From Lachnospiraceae bacterium (GTDB taxonomy: Bacteria > Bacillota > Clostridia > Lachnospirales > Lachnospiraceae), in NCBI GenBank assembly GCA_029338675.1, contig JAQYAV010000163.1, positions 1 to 49,590 of the forward strand: a stretch of DNA of 49,590 nucleotides, in the 5' to 3' direction. The notes below the pieces were generated by a model. That model searched no databases and was not told the DNA's origin. It saw only the letters and a program-made list of their open reading frames with translations. Positions 38,953 through 47,853 of this stretch are shown piece after piece (the first letter of the stretch is position 1; the number at the start of each line of letters is the position of its first letter). The position numbers and the translations under genes were made by a program.

Positions 38953-38984
38953 AATATCACATAAATATATGATGAGTTGGAGGG

Positions 38985-39434
38985 ATGAGTATCGAGTTAT
39001 GTACAATTATTATTGTGCCATTGATGTTACTTATGGCAGTTTTTTATGATTTGAAGAGCTTTCGTATTCCCAATCGGCTGAATGCGGTTTTGACAGTGTT
39101 AGGATTATTTACAAGTCTGGTGTATGGTGGTGTTGGCTACTTTGGATATGGAGCAATTGGTGTAATTTTACCGTTTTTTATATTGTATTTTCTATTTTAT
39201 GTAAGAATAGTTGGTGCAGGAGATATTAAGCTATTATGTGGAATTGGAAGCTTTGTTCATCTTGGTATTGTAAAGATAATTATTTTAAGCTTTATTTTGA
39301 CTGCTTGCATGGGTGTACTCATTGTTACAGTTAATATTGTGTCTGCATATTATACAAGAACAAAGCAGCTTACAAGAATTCACTTATCTATTCCAATTGC
39401 GTTGGCAACAGCAATTTATTTGTGTGTGGGATAA
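38985..39434 (+). CDS. tadV: Prepilin peptidase (TadV/CpaA, A24 family)
   Basis: Aspartic membrane protease that cleaves the leader of the Flp prepilin and pseudopilins. The 149-residue protein has six hydrophobic segments and both catalytic aspartates: Asp22 in YDLKSFRIPN and Asp80 in the GxGD motif GAGDIKLL. It lacks the methyltransferase domain, as in TadV. The GGAGGG site directly abuts the ATG, an unusually short spacing that may limit translation. First gene of the Tad cluster; its stop lies in a tandem repeat. Confidence 0.9.
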   Translation: MSIELCTIIIVPLMLLMAVFYDLKSFRIPNRLNAVLTVLGLFTSLVYGGVGYFGYGAIGVILPFFILYFLFYVRIVGAGDIKLLCGIGSFVHLGIVKIIILSFILTACMGVLIVTVNIVSAYYTRTKQLTRIHLSIPIALATAIYLCVG

Positions 39435-39545
39435 GAGGGTTACTTGCATGTGAGATAAGAAGGTTGCTTGTGTGTGGGATAAGAGGGTTGCTTGCATGTG
39501 AGATAAGAAGGTTGCTTGTGTGTGGGATAAGAGGGTTGCTTGCAA
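39419..39545 (+). repeat. 24-bp tandem repeat across the tadV stop codon
   Basis: Five units alternate between two versions, with GATAAG at 39430, 39454, 39478, 39502 and 39526, so the larger period is 48 bp. Units 2 and 4 are identical; units 1, 3 and 5 differ by one base. The first unit includes the last codons and the stop of tadV, so the gene's 3' end has been copied. As 24 is a multiple of three, one frame on each strand stays open through the array. Confidence 0.9.
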
Positions 39546-39586
39546 GATGAAGGGATATAGATTATGGAAGAAGGAGACATTAGATT

Positions 39587-40444
39587 ATGCTGCGGGTTGG
39601 AATAGTTGATAACAACAATGAATATGTTATGAATCTTATGAAATACATTAATGAGCATTTTTTTGATTTGAAGCTTATTATGTTTTCTGGTATTGATAAG
39701 GCAAGAAATTATTATGAAAACAACTCATTGGATGGATTAATTGTTGATGAAGAAAACTATGAATTGGATTTTATAAATGAAAATCAAGTGGCGTTTTTTT
39801 GCGAGGAAAAGCTTACTGGAGAGCACAATATATTTCGGTATCAAAATATGGATGTGATTCATAATAAAATAGTTGATATGTTTTTGATAGATGGCTGTTT
39901 ATGTGATGAAGACTATATTATTGCTGTATATTCGCCTATAGGTAGAAGTGGCAAAACCAAGTATGCAATTGATATATGCAACAAATCTGAAAAGGGAATA
40001 TATATTGGCTGGGAGGATTATTCTGGCATGGTGAGTGGAAGCGAACATGATAAAAGAATATTTAATGAGTTCATGTATTATCTGACTGAGAAGAATATTA
40101 AATTATTTGATGTTTTAGATAATGCTAAAGCAAATCAAAATGGAAAATATATACGCAGTACTTGTATTGAAAACGATGTAAAATGCATAGATGCTTCTAT
40201 GATAAAATGGCTTTCTAAGGAATTAAAGCAAGAAGGAAGATTTAAGCTGTGCTTTGATGTTGGAATAGGAGCTATAGACGATTTAAAAATCTTAAGTTGT
40301 ATGGATAAAGTATATGTTCCTTATTTGGATGATGAGCTTTCTAAACGAAAAATCACACAGTTCAGAAATAGATTAAAGAATATGAATATTAATTTTGATA
40401 ATTTCCTTTTGGTAGATACAGATAATAATTTAACTAGATTGTAG
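39587..40444 (+). CDS. tadZ: TadZ/CpaE-like pilus assembly ATPase
   Basis: A 285-residue protein with an N-terminal receiver-like domain (RVGIVDNNNEYVMNLMKYIN) and a ParA/MinD-like domain. The deviant P-loop VYSPIGRSGKTKYA lacks the usual KGG lysine, as in many TadZ proteins, which place the pilus machine in the cell. GGAG lies 10 nt before the ATG. Sequence identity to known TadZ cannot be measured here; position directly before tadA supports the call. Confidence 0.8.
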   Translation: MLRVGIVDNNNEYVMNLMKYINEHFFDLKLIMFSGIDKARNYYENNSLDGLIVDEENYELDFINENQVAFFCEEKLTGEHNIFRYQNMDVIHNKIVDMFLIDGCLCDEDYIIAVYSPIGRSGKTKYAIDICNKSEKGIYIGWEDYSGMVSGSEHDKRIFNEFMYYLTEKNIKLFDVLDNAKANQNGKYIRSTCIENDVKCIDASMIKWLSKELKQEGRFKLCFDVGIGAIDDLKILSCMDKVYVPYLDDELSKRKITQFRNRLKNMNINFDNFLLVDTDNNLTRL

Positions 40445-40455
40445 TAGGTTAGAAA

Positions 40456-41703
40456 ATGATGGAAAATTATAAAGAAGAAATAGAGCTAAAGGTTAGAGAA
40501 CGTTTGGATTTATCCATGTCTCAAACGGATGAAGATATAAAGAGAATAATAGATGATTGCATCGTAAATTTTGAGAAGAATTTAGCTTTGCAAGAAAAGA
40601 TACGGCTTAGGCGTGAGATATTTAATTCATTTAGACGACTAGATATTTTGACAGATTATTTAGAGGATGATGAAGTGACAGAAATAATGATAAATGGACC
40701 GAACAATATTTTTATTGAGAAAAAAGGAAGGCTATACAAAACGAATGCGCATTTTGAATCAGAAGAGAAGCTAAGAAGTGTTATTCAACAGATAGTAGCA
40801 TCCTGCAATAGAAGAATTAATGAGGCAGATCCTATTGTAGATGCCAGAATAGATAATTCAAGAGTTAACATTGTACTTAATCCGATTTCCTTAGTAGGAC
40901 CAGTTGTCACAATTAGAAAATTCTCTAAGGATTTTATGGACTTGAAAAAACTATCTGAATTAGGAGCATTTAGTCCAGAATTAATAGGTGTTTTAGATGC
41001 TTTGGTGAAAGCAAAATACAATATTTTTATATCAGGTGGAACCGGATCAGGTAAGACCACTTTTCTTAATGCATTATCAGATTTAATCCCAAAGGATGAA
41101 AGAATTATTACAATTGAAGATTCAGCAGAGCTTAAAATAAGGGGAATTGGTAACCTTGTAAGATTAGAATCTCGAAACTCGAATGTAGAGGGAGAAAATA
41201 GTATTACTATTCGGGATTTAATAAAATCTAGTTTGCGTATGCGTCCGGATAGAATTATTGTCGGTGAGGTGCGTGATGGTGCTGCGGCAGATATGCTTGC
41301 TGCGATGAACACAGGGCATGATGGTAGTCTTAGTACCGGACATGCAAATTCTGCTGAGGATATGATTAGCAGATTAGAAACTATGACATTAATGGCAATG
41401 GATATTCCACTTATTGCAATTAAGAAGCAAATTGCTTCCGCGGTGGATATAATTGTTCATTTAGGGAGAATGAGAGACAAATCTAGAAAAATTTTGAAAA
41501 TATGTGAGGTAGTGGGAATGGACAAATCAAATACGGAGATATTTCTAAATACATTATTTGAATTTGTGGAAACGGAAGAGGTAGACGGGAAAATACAGGG
41601 ATATCTAAGAAAAGTAAATGACATGATTAATACAAGAAAGATGAATGATTTTGGACTTATGGCATCATACAAAAAAAGCATAAGAGAGCTCTCAGATGTA
41701 TAG
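40456..41703 (+). CDS. tadA: Tad pilus assembly ATPase (TadA/CpaF)
   Basis: Secretion-type ATPase that drives pilin assembly at the inner face of the membrane. The 415 residues comprise an N-terminal helical region, the CpaF-type segment DDEVTEIMINGPNNIFIEKKGRLY, Walker A ISGGTGSGKTTFLNAL, the Asp box TIEDSAELKI, Walker B RPDRIIVGEVRDGAAADML and the His box STGHANSAEDMISRLE. A second ATG at 40459 could also be used. It overlaps tadB by 8 bp. Confidence 0.95.
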   Translation: MMENYKEEIELKVRERLDLSMSQTDEDIKRIIDDCIVNFEKNLALQEKIRLRREIFNSFRRLDILTDYLEDDEVTEIMINGPNNIFIEKKGRLYKTNAHFESEEKLRSVIQQIVASCNRRINEADPIVDARIDNSRVNIVLNPISLVGPVVTIRKFSKDFMDLKKLSELGAFSPELIGVLDALVKAKYNIFISGGTGSGKTTFLNALSDLIPKDERIITIEDSAELKIRGIGNLVRLESRNSNVEGENSITIRDLIKSSLRMRPDRIIVGEVRDGAAADMLAAMNTGHDGSLSTGHANSAEDMISRLETMTLMAMDIPLIAIKKQIASAVDIIVHLGRMRDKSRKILKICEVVGMDKSNTEIFLNTLFEFVETEEVDGKIQGYLRKVNDMINTRKMNDFGLMASYKKSIRELSDV

Positions 41704-42427
41704 TCCAGAGAGAAAGTGGGTGGCAAAAACTGTAGCTATCCTTATAGCGTTTGCTTCCTTTGTTGGGTGTGTGTTTTATGATAGCGTACTATGGGGAGCT
41801 GTTACCCTTCCTGTGATGCCCATGCTATATAAACAGTTTAAGGTAGAGTATATAAATTCTCAAAAACAGATTATGAGAAAAGAGTTCAAAGAAGCAATAG
41901 AAGTAATGTCAGGAAGTCTAAGTGCAGGATATTCTTTGGAAAGCGCAGTTATTGCAGCGGAAAAGGAGCTGTCAAAGGCAGGAAGAAATAGCGTCTATAT
42001 GATAGATATGTTAGGACATATTAATAATGGTGTGAAATGTGGATATAGTGTAGAAAATTTATTTGTTGCTTTAGGAGAAGAAAGTGAGATATCTGAAATA
42101 TCTGAATTTGGACAGCTTATAGCGGCTGCAAAAAAATACGGCGGTAACATTATTTTGCTCATAATGAAAACACGAGACAGTATTACGCAGAAAAGTGTAA
42201 TTGAAATGGAAATAAATACGGCTATAGCACAAAAAAGCTTAGAAGGGAAAATAATGCTTTTTATGCCATTTGGAATAATTCTATATATGAAGCTTACAGA
42301 TTCTTCATATATTGATGGACTCTATCAAGGTATTTTTGGAAGAGTGATTATGACAGTGGCGTTTTATTTGTGGTTTTTAGCAAAATGTATGATAGATAAA
42401 ATTATTAGGAGTGTAGAAAATGATTAA
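41696..42427 (+). CDS. tadB: Tad pilus platform protein TadB
   Basis: Inner-membrane platform protein of the type II secretion F family, which works with TadA and TadC. At 243 residues it has membrane helices near 10-45 and at the C-terminus (about 190-235), and the T2SSF core EFKEAIEVMSGSLSAGYSLESAV. It starts inside the end of tadA and overlaps tadC by 8 bp, so all three are translationally coupled. Confidence 0.9.
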   Translation: MYSPERKWVAKTVAILIAFASFVGCVFYDSVLWGAVTLPVMPMLYKQFKVEYINSQKQIMRKEFKEAIEVMSGSLSAGYSLESAVIAAEKELSKAGRNSVYMIDMLGHINNGVKCGYSVENLFVALGEESEISEISEFGQLIAAAKKYGGNIILLIMKTRDSITQKSVIEMEINTAIAQKSLEGKIMLFMPFGIILYMKLTDSSYIDGLYQGIFGRVIMTVAFYLWFLAKCMIDKIIRSVEND

Positions 42428-43823
42428 ATATATTGTTTTTTTAATAGTGCTGCTTATTATGGCTATTTTAAGCAGGGAGCACTATAGCAAGTATAAGGGC
42501 ATTAATGGGGGAATAGCAGCCATGTTCTTTTATGGAATGGCTGAAACTATTTATACAAAATTTGAAGACTTTATTAATCTTGATATGTTGGTTAGGAGGG
42601 TTCGAAAGCTATATGTTGTCTCGCCTAAAAAAGCATATGAAATTGCAAAAGAATATATAATAAAAAGTATTACTTGTACCTTGTTAGTTGTATTCTTTGG
42701 AGTAGTGTTGGCTGGAATAGTCGAGATAACACGAAAAGAGGATGGATTAAATCTAATAAAAAGAAGTGATTATCAGGGTAACACAAAAGAGGAAAAAATA
42801 TCTTTGGATGTGGATAATCAAATATACGAATATATGTTACAGGTTGAGCCTGTTGAATATTCAAAAGAAGAATTTGAACAAAAGGCTTCTGATATATTTC
42901 TCGAGTTAGAGAGTCAGATTCTTGGAAATAATACATCTCTTGATAGCGTGACAGAGGATTTAGAACTTGTCACAGTAAGTGATGATGGAGAATTTACCAT
43001 TAGATGGGAATCAGGTGATACAGATTATATTTCCTCGTATGGAAAAATAGAATATGAGCAAAATGATTTACCGAAGAAAACATTTATTAGTGCAACTATA
43101 TGCTATTTGGAATACGAGCAATCGCACACATACAATATTACAATCTGTAGAAAAGAAACTGTAAACAAATATATTCAAAGTGCAACGGATGCTTTAGACA
43201 AATTAGAAATAAATGATAGAACCAGCAAAGAAATAGTACTTCCCAGCGAGATTGATGGAGTTAAAGTATCGTTAGTTCATGGAAAAACCAATACGCTATT
43301 TTTCATCATAATAGGAATAGTGGTAGGTGTAGCTTTGATTATATTCCGACAGGAAAAATTAAAGGAAAACGTTGAAAAACGAGATCAGGAATTATTAGAA
43401 AAATATCCAGTTTTTGTAAATAAAATGTGGCTTTTAATAGGAACAGGAATGAATATTAAGGATGCACTTATAAGAATAGTAAAAGATAATAGAGAAAAAG
43501 ATATATTAGAAAAAGAAATTATGTATACGATTAATCAAATTGAATCGGGTTATAGTGAGTTTGCTGCTTATGAAGAACTAGGAGCAAGATTAGGACTTGC
43601 ACCATACAGCCGAATTATGAATAGGATTAGTCAAAATATTAGGAAAGGAAATAAAGATTTGCGAAAACTAATGGAAGAAGAAGTGTTTTTGGCATTAAAT
43701 GAACGAAGAGAGTGTGTTAAGAAAAAAGGTGAGGAAGCATCCACTAAAATGTTATTTCCAATGATTATTTTACTTGGAATTGTAATGGTAATAGTTATGT
43801 TTCCAGCACTAAGTAATTTTTAA
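42420..43823 (+). CDS. tadC: Tad pilus platform protein TadC with a large inserted domain
   Basis: 467 residues, longer than the usual ~300 of TadC. Helices at 2-18 and about 80-103 are followed by a hydrophilic domain of about 185 residues (108-292, predicted outside the membrane). A third helix (295-315) and the T2SSF core (NKMWLLIGTGMNIKDALIRI, about 340-359) come next, with a last helix at 445-467. The insert is rich in Glu, Asp, Thr and Tyr and matches nothing I know. It could contact pilins on the outer face. Confidence 0.88.
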   Translation: MIKYIVFLIVLLIMAILSREHYSKYKGINGGIAAMFFYGMAETIYTKFEDFINLDMLVRRVRKLYVVSPKKAYEIAKEYIIKSITCTLLVVFFGVVLAGIVEITRKEDGLNLIKRSDYQGNTKEEKISLDVDNQIYEYMLQVEPVEYSKEEFEQKASDIFLELESQILGNNTSLDSVTEDLELVTVSDDGEFTIRWESGDTDYISSYGKIEYEQNDLPKKTFISATICYLEYEQSHTYNITICRKETVNKYIQSATDALDKLEINDRTSKEIVLPSEIDGVKVSLVHGKTNTLFFIIIGIVVGVALIIFRQEKLKENVEKRDQELLEKYPVFVNKMWLLIGTGMNIKDALIRIVKDNREKDILEKEIMYTINQIESGYSEFAAYEELGARLGLAPYSRIMNRISQNIRKGNKDLRKLMEEEVFLALNERRECVKKKGEEASTKMLFPMIILLGIVMVIVMFPALSNF

Positions 43824-43848
43824 TAAGTTAGAAGAAAGGATGAGGTTT

Positions 43849-44016
43849 ATGTTAAGAAAATTTTTCTTTGAGGAAGATGGAATGGGTGTTGTAGAAGTAA
43901 TTCTTATAATGGTGGTACTTATTGCAATGGTTGCCATTTTTCGTGAGCAGATTAAAGATTTAGTGGATAATATCTGGAAGTCAATAAATAAATCGGCAAA
44001 GAAGATTTATTCTTAA
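43849..44016 (+). CDS. flp: Flp-type IVb pilin (55 aa)
   Basis: The main structural pilin of the locus. MLRKFFFEEDGMGVVEVILI shows a short basic leader and the prepilin site. Cleavage after Gly11 puts Glu16 at position 5 of the mature protein, as in Flp pilins; the usual Tyr at position 6 is Val. One hydrophobic helix (14-31) is followed by a basic tail (NKSAKKIYS). GAGG and AAGGA lie upstream. It follows tadC by 25 nt and is then separated from the other Tad genes by an IS remnant. Confidence 0.88.
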   Translation: MLRKFFFEEDGMGVVEVILIMVVLIAMVAIFREQIKDLVDNIWKSINKSAKKIYS

Positions 44017-44130
44017 ATTAATAATTAATTCTTATCATATCAAATATTAATTCAAAATTGATTCAGTAATCAAATTTATAAAACAATAAAATCAAAAAAC
44101 AAAATTTCAAAAAAGATAAAATCAAAAAAA

Positions 44131-44932
44131 GAAAAACATAAAATCAAATTAAAAAAATCAAAAACTTATAATAAACAAGTAACTAAATTATTTCAATACG
44201 CAGGAACAGCCAGATTTGCTTATAACTGGGCTTTAGCAAAAGAACAAGAAAAGAATTACGTTTGATGGTATTAACTGGTGGATTTCAGTTGGTATTGATA
44301 TGAATGAATGTAATTATCAGCTTAATAATGAAGGTATTGGAATAGATTTAGGTGTTAAAGATTTAGCAGTATGTTCTGATAATAGCATATATAAGAATAT
44401 AAACAAATCTCAGACAGTTAAAAAACTAGAAAAACAAAAGCGTAGATTACAACGCAGTATTTCTCGTAGCTACGAGATGAATAAAAAGAAAGGAAAATAC
44501 TGTAAAACTAATAATGTAATCAAGAAGGAAAAACTTTTATTAAAAGTAAATCACAGACTGACAAATATTCGTAAAAATTATTTGCATCAAACTACTACTG
44601 ATATTATAAATCGAAAACCAAGATTTGTATGTATTGAAGATTTAAATGTTAGTGGAATGATGAAAAATAAACATTTATCCAAAGCTGTTCAAAATCAAGG
44701 ATTTTATGAGTTTCATAGACAACTTGAATACAAATGTCAAGCTAAAGGAATTAAGATTATAGTTGCTGATAGATTTTATCCATCATCAAAGCTTTGTAGT
44801 TGTTGTGGAAACATAAAGAAAAATTTAAGATTATCAGAGAGGATTTACAAGTGTGGTTGTGGAAATGTTATTGATAGAGATTTTCAAGCAGCATTAAATC
44901 TAAAAGCTTACGGAGAACAATTTGCATCTTAG
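44131..44932 (+). pseudogene. tnpB: IS200/IS605 tnpB with internal deletion
   Basis: The N-terminal part (KTYNKQVTKLFQYAGTARF, then AYNWALAKEQEKNY) runs to a TGA at 44263. A second frame starts at FDGINWWISVGID (44261) and runs to 44932, keeping the C-terminal half. About 100-120 residues of the middle are missing and the frames do not match. The RuvC-like residues are kept in GIDLGVKD, CIEDLNV and DRDFQAALN, as is the zinc finger CSCCG...CGCG. No start codon is seen for the first part. No tnpA is present. It interrupts the Tad locus between flp and the DUF5702 gene. Confidence 0.88.
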
Positions 44933-45095
44933 CACATAAAAGCGAATGCAGATATGTACTGATACGTTAGTCAGGAATTTACGCCTATGGAGAGTACTTG
45001 AATTTGTGAGTAGATTGATATTCGTATCGTTAAAAGCATACTCGTTGAAGTAGGAATAAAACATAAAAGTTTATAGCTTTTTATAAGTTTTCAGT
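44933..45095 (+). mobile_element. Right end of the IS605-type element, probable omega-RNA region
   Basis: The 160 bases after tnpB contain the structured AT-rich tail usual for IS200/IS605 elements, ending in GTTTATAGC-TTTTTATAAG-TTTTCAGTAAC near 45095. In intact elements an omega-RNA covering the 3' end of tnpB and this right end guides TnpB. The exact end is a judgement from resemblance to related elements. It stops about 10 bases before the next ATG. Confidence 0.5.
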
Positions 45096-45105
45096 AACGG
45101 AGAAT

Positions 45106-46518
45106 ATGAATAATAAAGGAAAAGTAACAATATTTTTGTGCCTTTTTATGAGTGCATTGCTTTGCCTGATTACAACTACATATGATGTCTCTAACCTATA
45201 TGCGGCAAAAGCAAAGGTCGCAATGGCAACTAGAACAGCCTTATCCTGCGTTAAGGCGGAATACAATCAATATATATTTGACCAGTATCATATTCTCCTT
45301 TTTGATATGAATAATGAGGGTTTAGGACGAGGTGGTGTTGAGGAAAAGATAGAGAAGAATCTGCAAGAAAACTTAGGGGATGGATTCACTGTTAATGAAG
45401 TGGCAATTATTGAGGAGAAAGGTCTGCTAGATGATGATTATAGTAATTTCAAAAAACAGATTAAAGAAATTGTTCCCTATGTTGAAGCAGAATCATGCAT
45501 AGATAAGCTGCAGGAAGAAACTGGTGGAAAGGATGGTAAGCTACCTGACGATGTGGTTTATGATATGGATGCAGCTGAAAATGAAAAAACAGAAGAAGCA
45601 GAAGAAAAAGAAGAAACAGAAGATAAACCCCATGGAAAAAAGAAGAAGGACCCACGAAAGTTTACAAAAAAACTAAAAACAAGCGGATTGTTAAAAATTG
45701 TTGCACCTACTGATTTAGAAATTAATTCTACATGTATAGATTTATCAGATACAGTATCAGTTCGGCATGGAAAAACGTCATCTTTTTTTGAACAGGCAAA
45801 TATGGAATTTGATGACTATGATGCATTGAAAAAAGATTTAAATAATCATGCTTCTTGGAGTGAACAACTTATTAATGCTGGAGAAGGAGTAATATATGCA
45901 TCTAAAGTGTTTAATTGTGCAGTTGGTGAGAAGAAAAATGATACAACAGTTTTTGACTTTGAACAGGAATATTTGATATGCGGATATAGTAGTGACTATC
46001 AAAACTTAAAAAATGTTGTAAATAGGTTAGTAGCAATTAGATTTCCCTTGGATTATGTGTGTCTTGTTAAGGATGCATCAAAGATGACAATATTATATGA
46101 CATAGCATTTCCATTATCCTTTTTGACGATGATTCCAGCATCGGTATTAAAGTATCTTTTGGCAGGAGGATGGGCTTATGTTGAAGCTATTGCAGATGTT
46201 AGGCAATTGCTTCATGGGAGAAAAATAGAATTTGTAAAAAGATCTGAGAATTGGATAACTGATATTGATAATCTGGGCGATAGCGTAATGAGTGACGTGG
46301 ATAGTGAAAAAGGAATGGACTATTCGGAGTATCTTCTTATTTTGTTAGCAATTGAAAAATCAAATATTTACAATAGAATGCTTGATTTAATTGAAATGAA
46401 TACCAGGCTTGTTGACGAAGATTTTTCCTTGGATAATTGTGCTATTTTCGTTGGAGTTGATGTTGAGGTTTCTTTTGGAGGACGCAAAATATATGTAAAT
46501 GAAAGCTTTGAATATTAG
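45106..46518 (+). CDS. DUF5702 family Tad-associated protein
   Basis: 470 residues. A TadE/TadG-like N-terminal helix (GKVTIFLCLFMSALLCLITTT) with a short positive head is followed by a long extracytoplasmic region. This includes a charged Glu/Lys-rich stretch (about 155-195, EEAEEKEETEDKPHGKKKKD) and a hydrophobic segment (about 328-350). DUF5702 proteins occur in Tad loci of Clostridia and probably act as minor pilins or tip proteins. GGAG lies 3 nt before the ATG, at the border of the IS right end, so the element may have altered the ribosome site. Confidence 0.82.
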   Translation: MNNKGKVTIFLCLFMSALLCLITTTYDVSNLYAAKAKVAMATRTALSCVKAEYNQYIFDQYHILLFDMNNEGLGRGGVEEKIEKNLQENLGDGFTVNEVAIIEEKGLLDDDYSNFKKQIKEIVPYVEAESCIDKLQEETGGKDGKLPDDVVYDMDAAENEKTEEAEEKEETEDKPHGKKKKDPRKFTKKLKTSGLLKIVAPTDLEINSTCIDLSDTVSVRHGKTSSFFEQANMEFDDYDALKKDLNNHASWSEQLINAGEGVIYASKVFNCAVGEKKNDTTVFDFEQEYLICGYSSDYQNLKNVVNRLVAIRFPLDYVCLVKDASKMTILYDIAFPLSFLTMIPASVLKYLLAGGWAYVEAIADVRQLLHGRKIEFVKRSENWITDIDNLGDSVMSDVDSEKGMDYSEYLLILLAIEKSNIYNRMLDLIEMNTRLVDEDFSLDNCAIFVGVDVEVSFGGRKIYVNESFEY

Positions 46519-46708
46519 TTGTTGTTATCCCTTGTGCCTTCCCTTGTGATAATAAAAAACCTCTCCAGGTGCTAACCATTAAATATCAATAAATCAAGGA
46601 ATATAAAGTAGTTTAGTTCTAGATGGCGCAAACGTCCTTAAATAATTGCGTACATAGATTTGTTGGATAAAACCATATAGGTGTCAATAACAAGAGGAGG
46701 TGCTAGGA

Positions 46709-47443
46709 ATGATAACAACTACAAACAACAAAGGAAGTGCAGTTCTTGAGGCTACACTTGCTTTTCCAATTTTTATTTTTGCAGTGCTTACAATGTACTT
46801 TATTGGACAATGTAAGCTTGCAGAACAAAACGTATACGAAGCTTGCGTTGAAACTGCAGAATATCTTGCGGAATATGGCTATTTCAAGAAGCCAGATACT
46901 CTGCTGGCGGGGTATAAATTTTCTAGTTATATAGATGATGAAGAATTAATTTCTAAATATGTTAAGGGCGGTTCTAAGGGGGTTAAATTTTATAGCTCGT
47001 ATTTTGGAGAAGATGATTTTAAACTTAGGGCAAAGTATAAAATAGGCTTTGATGTGCCATTTGTTGGGGCTTTATCCTATGATAAAACAATAACAATTAA
47101 GCAGAGATATTACACTGGAAAACAATTTGAGAAAAAACAAGAGAAGGCTTCGGAGGATGAAGAATATGTGTATGTTACTGATAATAGGGATGTGTATCAT
47201 TCCTCAAGAAAATGTACACATCTTATGCTCTCTGTAAGTACATGTAATTATGACTATGCAAAAAAGAATGGTTATACTTCTTGTGAAAGATGTAAGGGAT
47301 ATCCGAGAGGGACTGTTTACATAACAGATAGTGGGGACAGATTTCACTGTAACGAGAAATGCAGTGGGTTAAAGAGAACGATATACAGAGTGAAAAAGAA
47401 GGAGGTGGCAGGCCTTTCGGGCTGCTTAAGGTGTGTAAATTAA
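46709..47443 (+). CDS. TadE-like pseudopilin with tandem Cys/His modules
   Basis: 244 residues. The pseudopilin start NNKGSAVLEATLAFPIFIF (Glu14 at the pilin-like position) and one helix are followed by a globular region. The C-terminal 95 residues contain two similar modules: YVTDNRDVYHSSRKCTH...SCERC and YITDSGDRFHCNEKCSG...GCLRC. Each offers one His and three Cys, resembling the small Ada-like metal-binding module. ATG at 46709 is 6 nt after AGGAGGTG. The second pseudopilin gene overlaps its end. Confidence 0.82.
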   Translation: MITTTNNKGSAVLEATLAFPIFIFAVLTMYFIGQCKLAEQNVYEACVETAEYLAEYGYFKKPDTLLAGYKFSSYIDDEELISKYVKGGSKGVKFYSSYFGEDDFKLRAKYKIGFDVPFVGALSYDKTITIKQRYYTGKQFEKKQEKASEDEEYVYVTDNRDVYHSSRKCTHLMLSVSTCNYDYAKKNGYTSCERCKGYPRGTVYITDSGDRFHCNEKCSGLKRTIYRVKKKEVAGLSGCLRCVN

Positions 47444-47853
47444 ACAAAAAGATAATAAATAATAAGGGTAGTGCAGTACTTGAAATGTGCCTCATAATGC
47501 CTGTAGTGATAATTATTTGCTTCGGGCTTATTACTTTATTTTTTGATAACATAAATGATGCTTTAGTAAGAGGGAATATATATACAGCTTTATATTCGTA
47601 TTCTGAAGATAAGTCGGACAATATATGTGATGAAGTTTATAGTGACATAAGCGAAGAGGCAATTGGGACACTTCGGCTAAATATTTCTCATAATCAAAAC
47701 AAAAATTCGGTGAGCCTTGTAACGAAGGATGAAGAACAAGGAATAGGCGCATATATTTACGAGAATAAAGGGTTGGAATATAAAACGGAATATGGAATAT
47801 GTACAAAACGATTGAGAGGATGGCAGTTTTATGGCGATAAATTTTGTGAGTAG
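47431..47853 (+). CDS. Second TadE-like pseudopilin (140 aa)
   Basis: From GTG at 47431 the protein starts MCKLNKKIINNKGSAVLEMC, with the same NNKGSAVLE signature as the previous gene, then one helix and a soluble domain of about 100 residues. Start choice: an ATG at 47359 would add 24 residues that mirror the Cys-rich coding region and lack a ribosome site. GGAGGTG (47401-47407) is 23 nt from the GTG, but a hairpin between them (47408-47425) would bring them within about 5 nt. Overlaps the FHA gene by 23 bp. Confidence 0.75.
   Translation: MCKLNKKIINNKGSAVLEMCLIMPVVIIICFGLITLFFDNINDALVRGNIYTALYSYSEDKSDNICDEVYSDISEEAIGTLRLNISHNQNKNSVSLVTKDEEQGIGAYIYENKGLEYKTEYGICTKRLRGWQFYGDKFCE

Larger units (their letters stand above)
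38677..38984. other. Intergenic region before the Tad locus
   Basis: 308 bases. It holds the peptidase terminator (38747-38795), a weak GGCTT/AAGCC hairpin near 38851-38866 and the candidate tad promoter at 38924-38952. No gene or riboswitch is seen. Confidence 0.6.

Noticed and set aside
39440-39658. Minus-strand frame with repeated KQPSYPTH/KQPSYLTC octapeptides
   Set aside because: It arises because the 24-bp repeat is a multiple of three. No ribosome site, and it overlaps tadZ.
45461-45655. Leu/Phe-rich minus-strand frame
   Set aside because: Shadow of the Glu/Lys-rich stretch in the DUF5702 gene.
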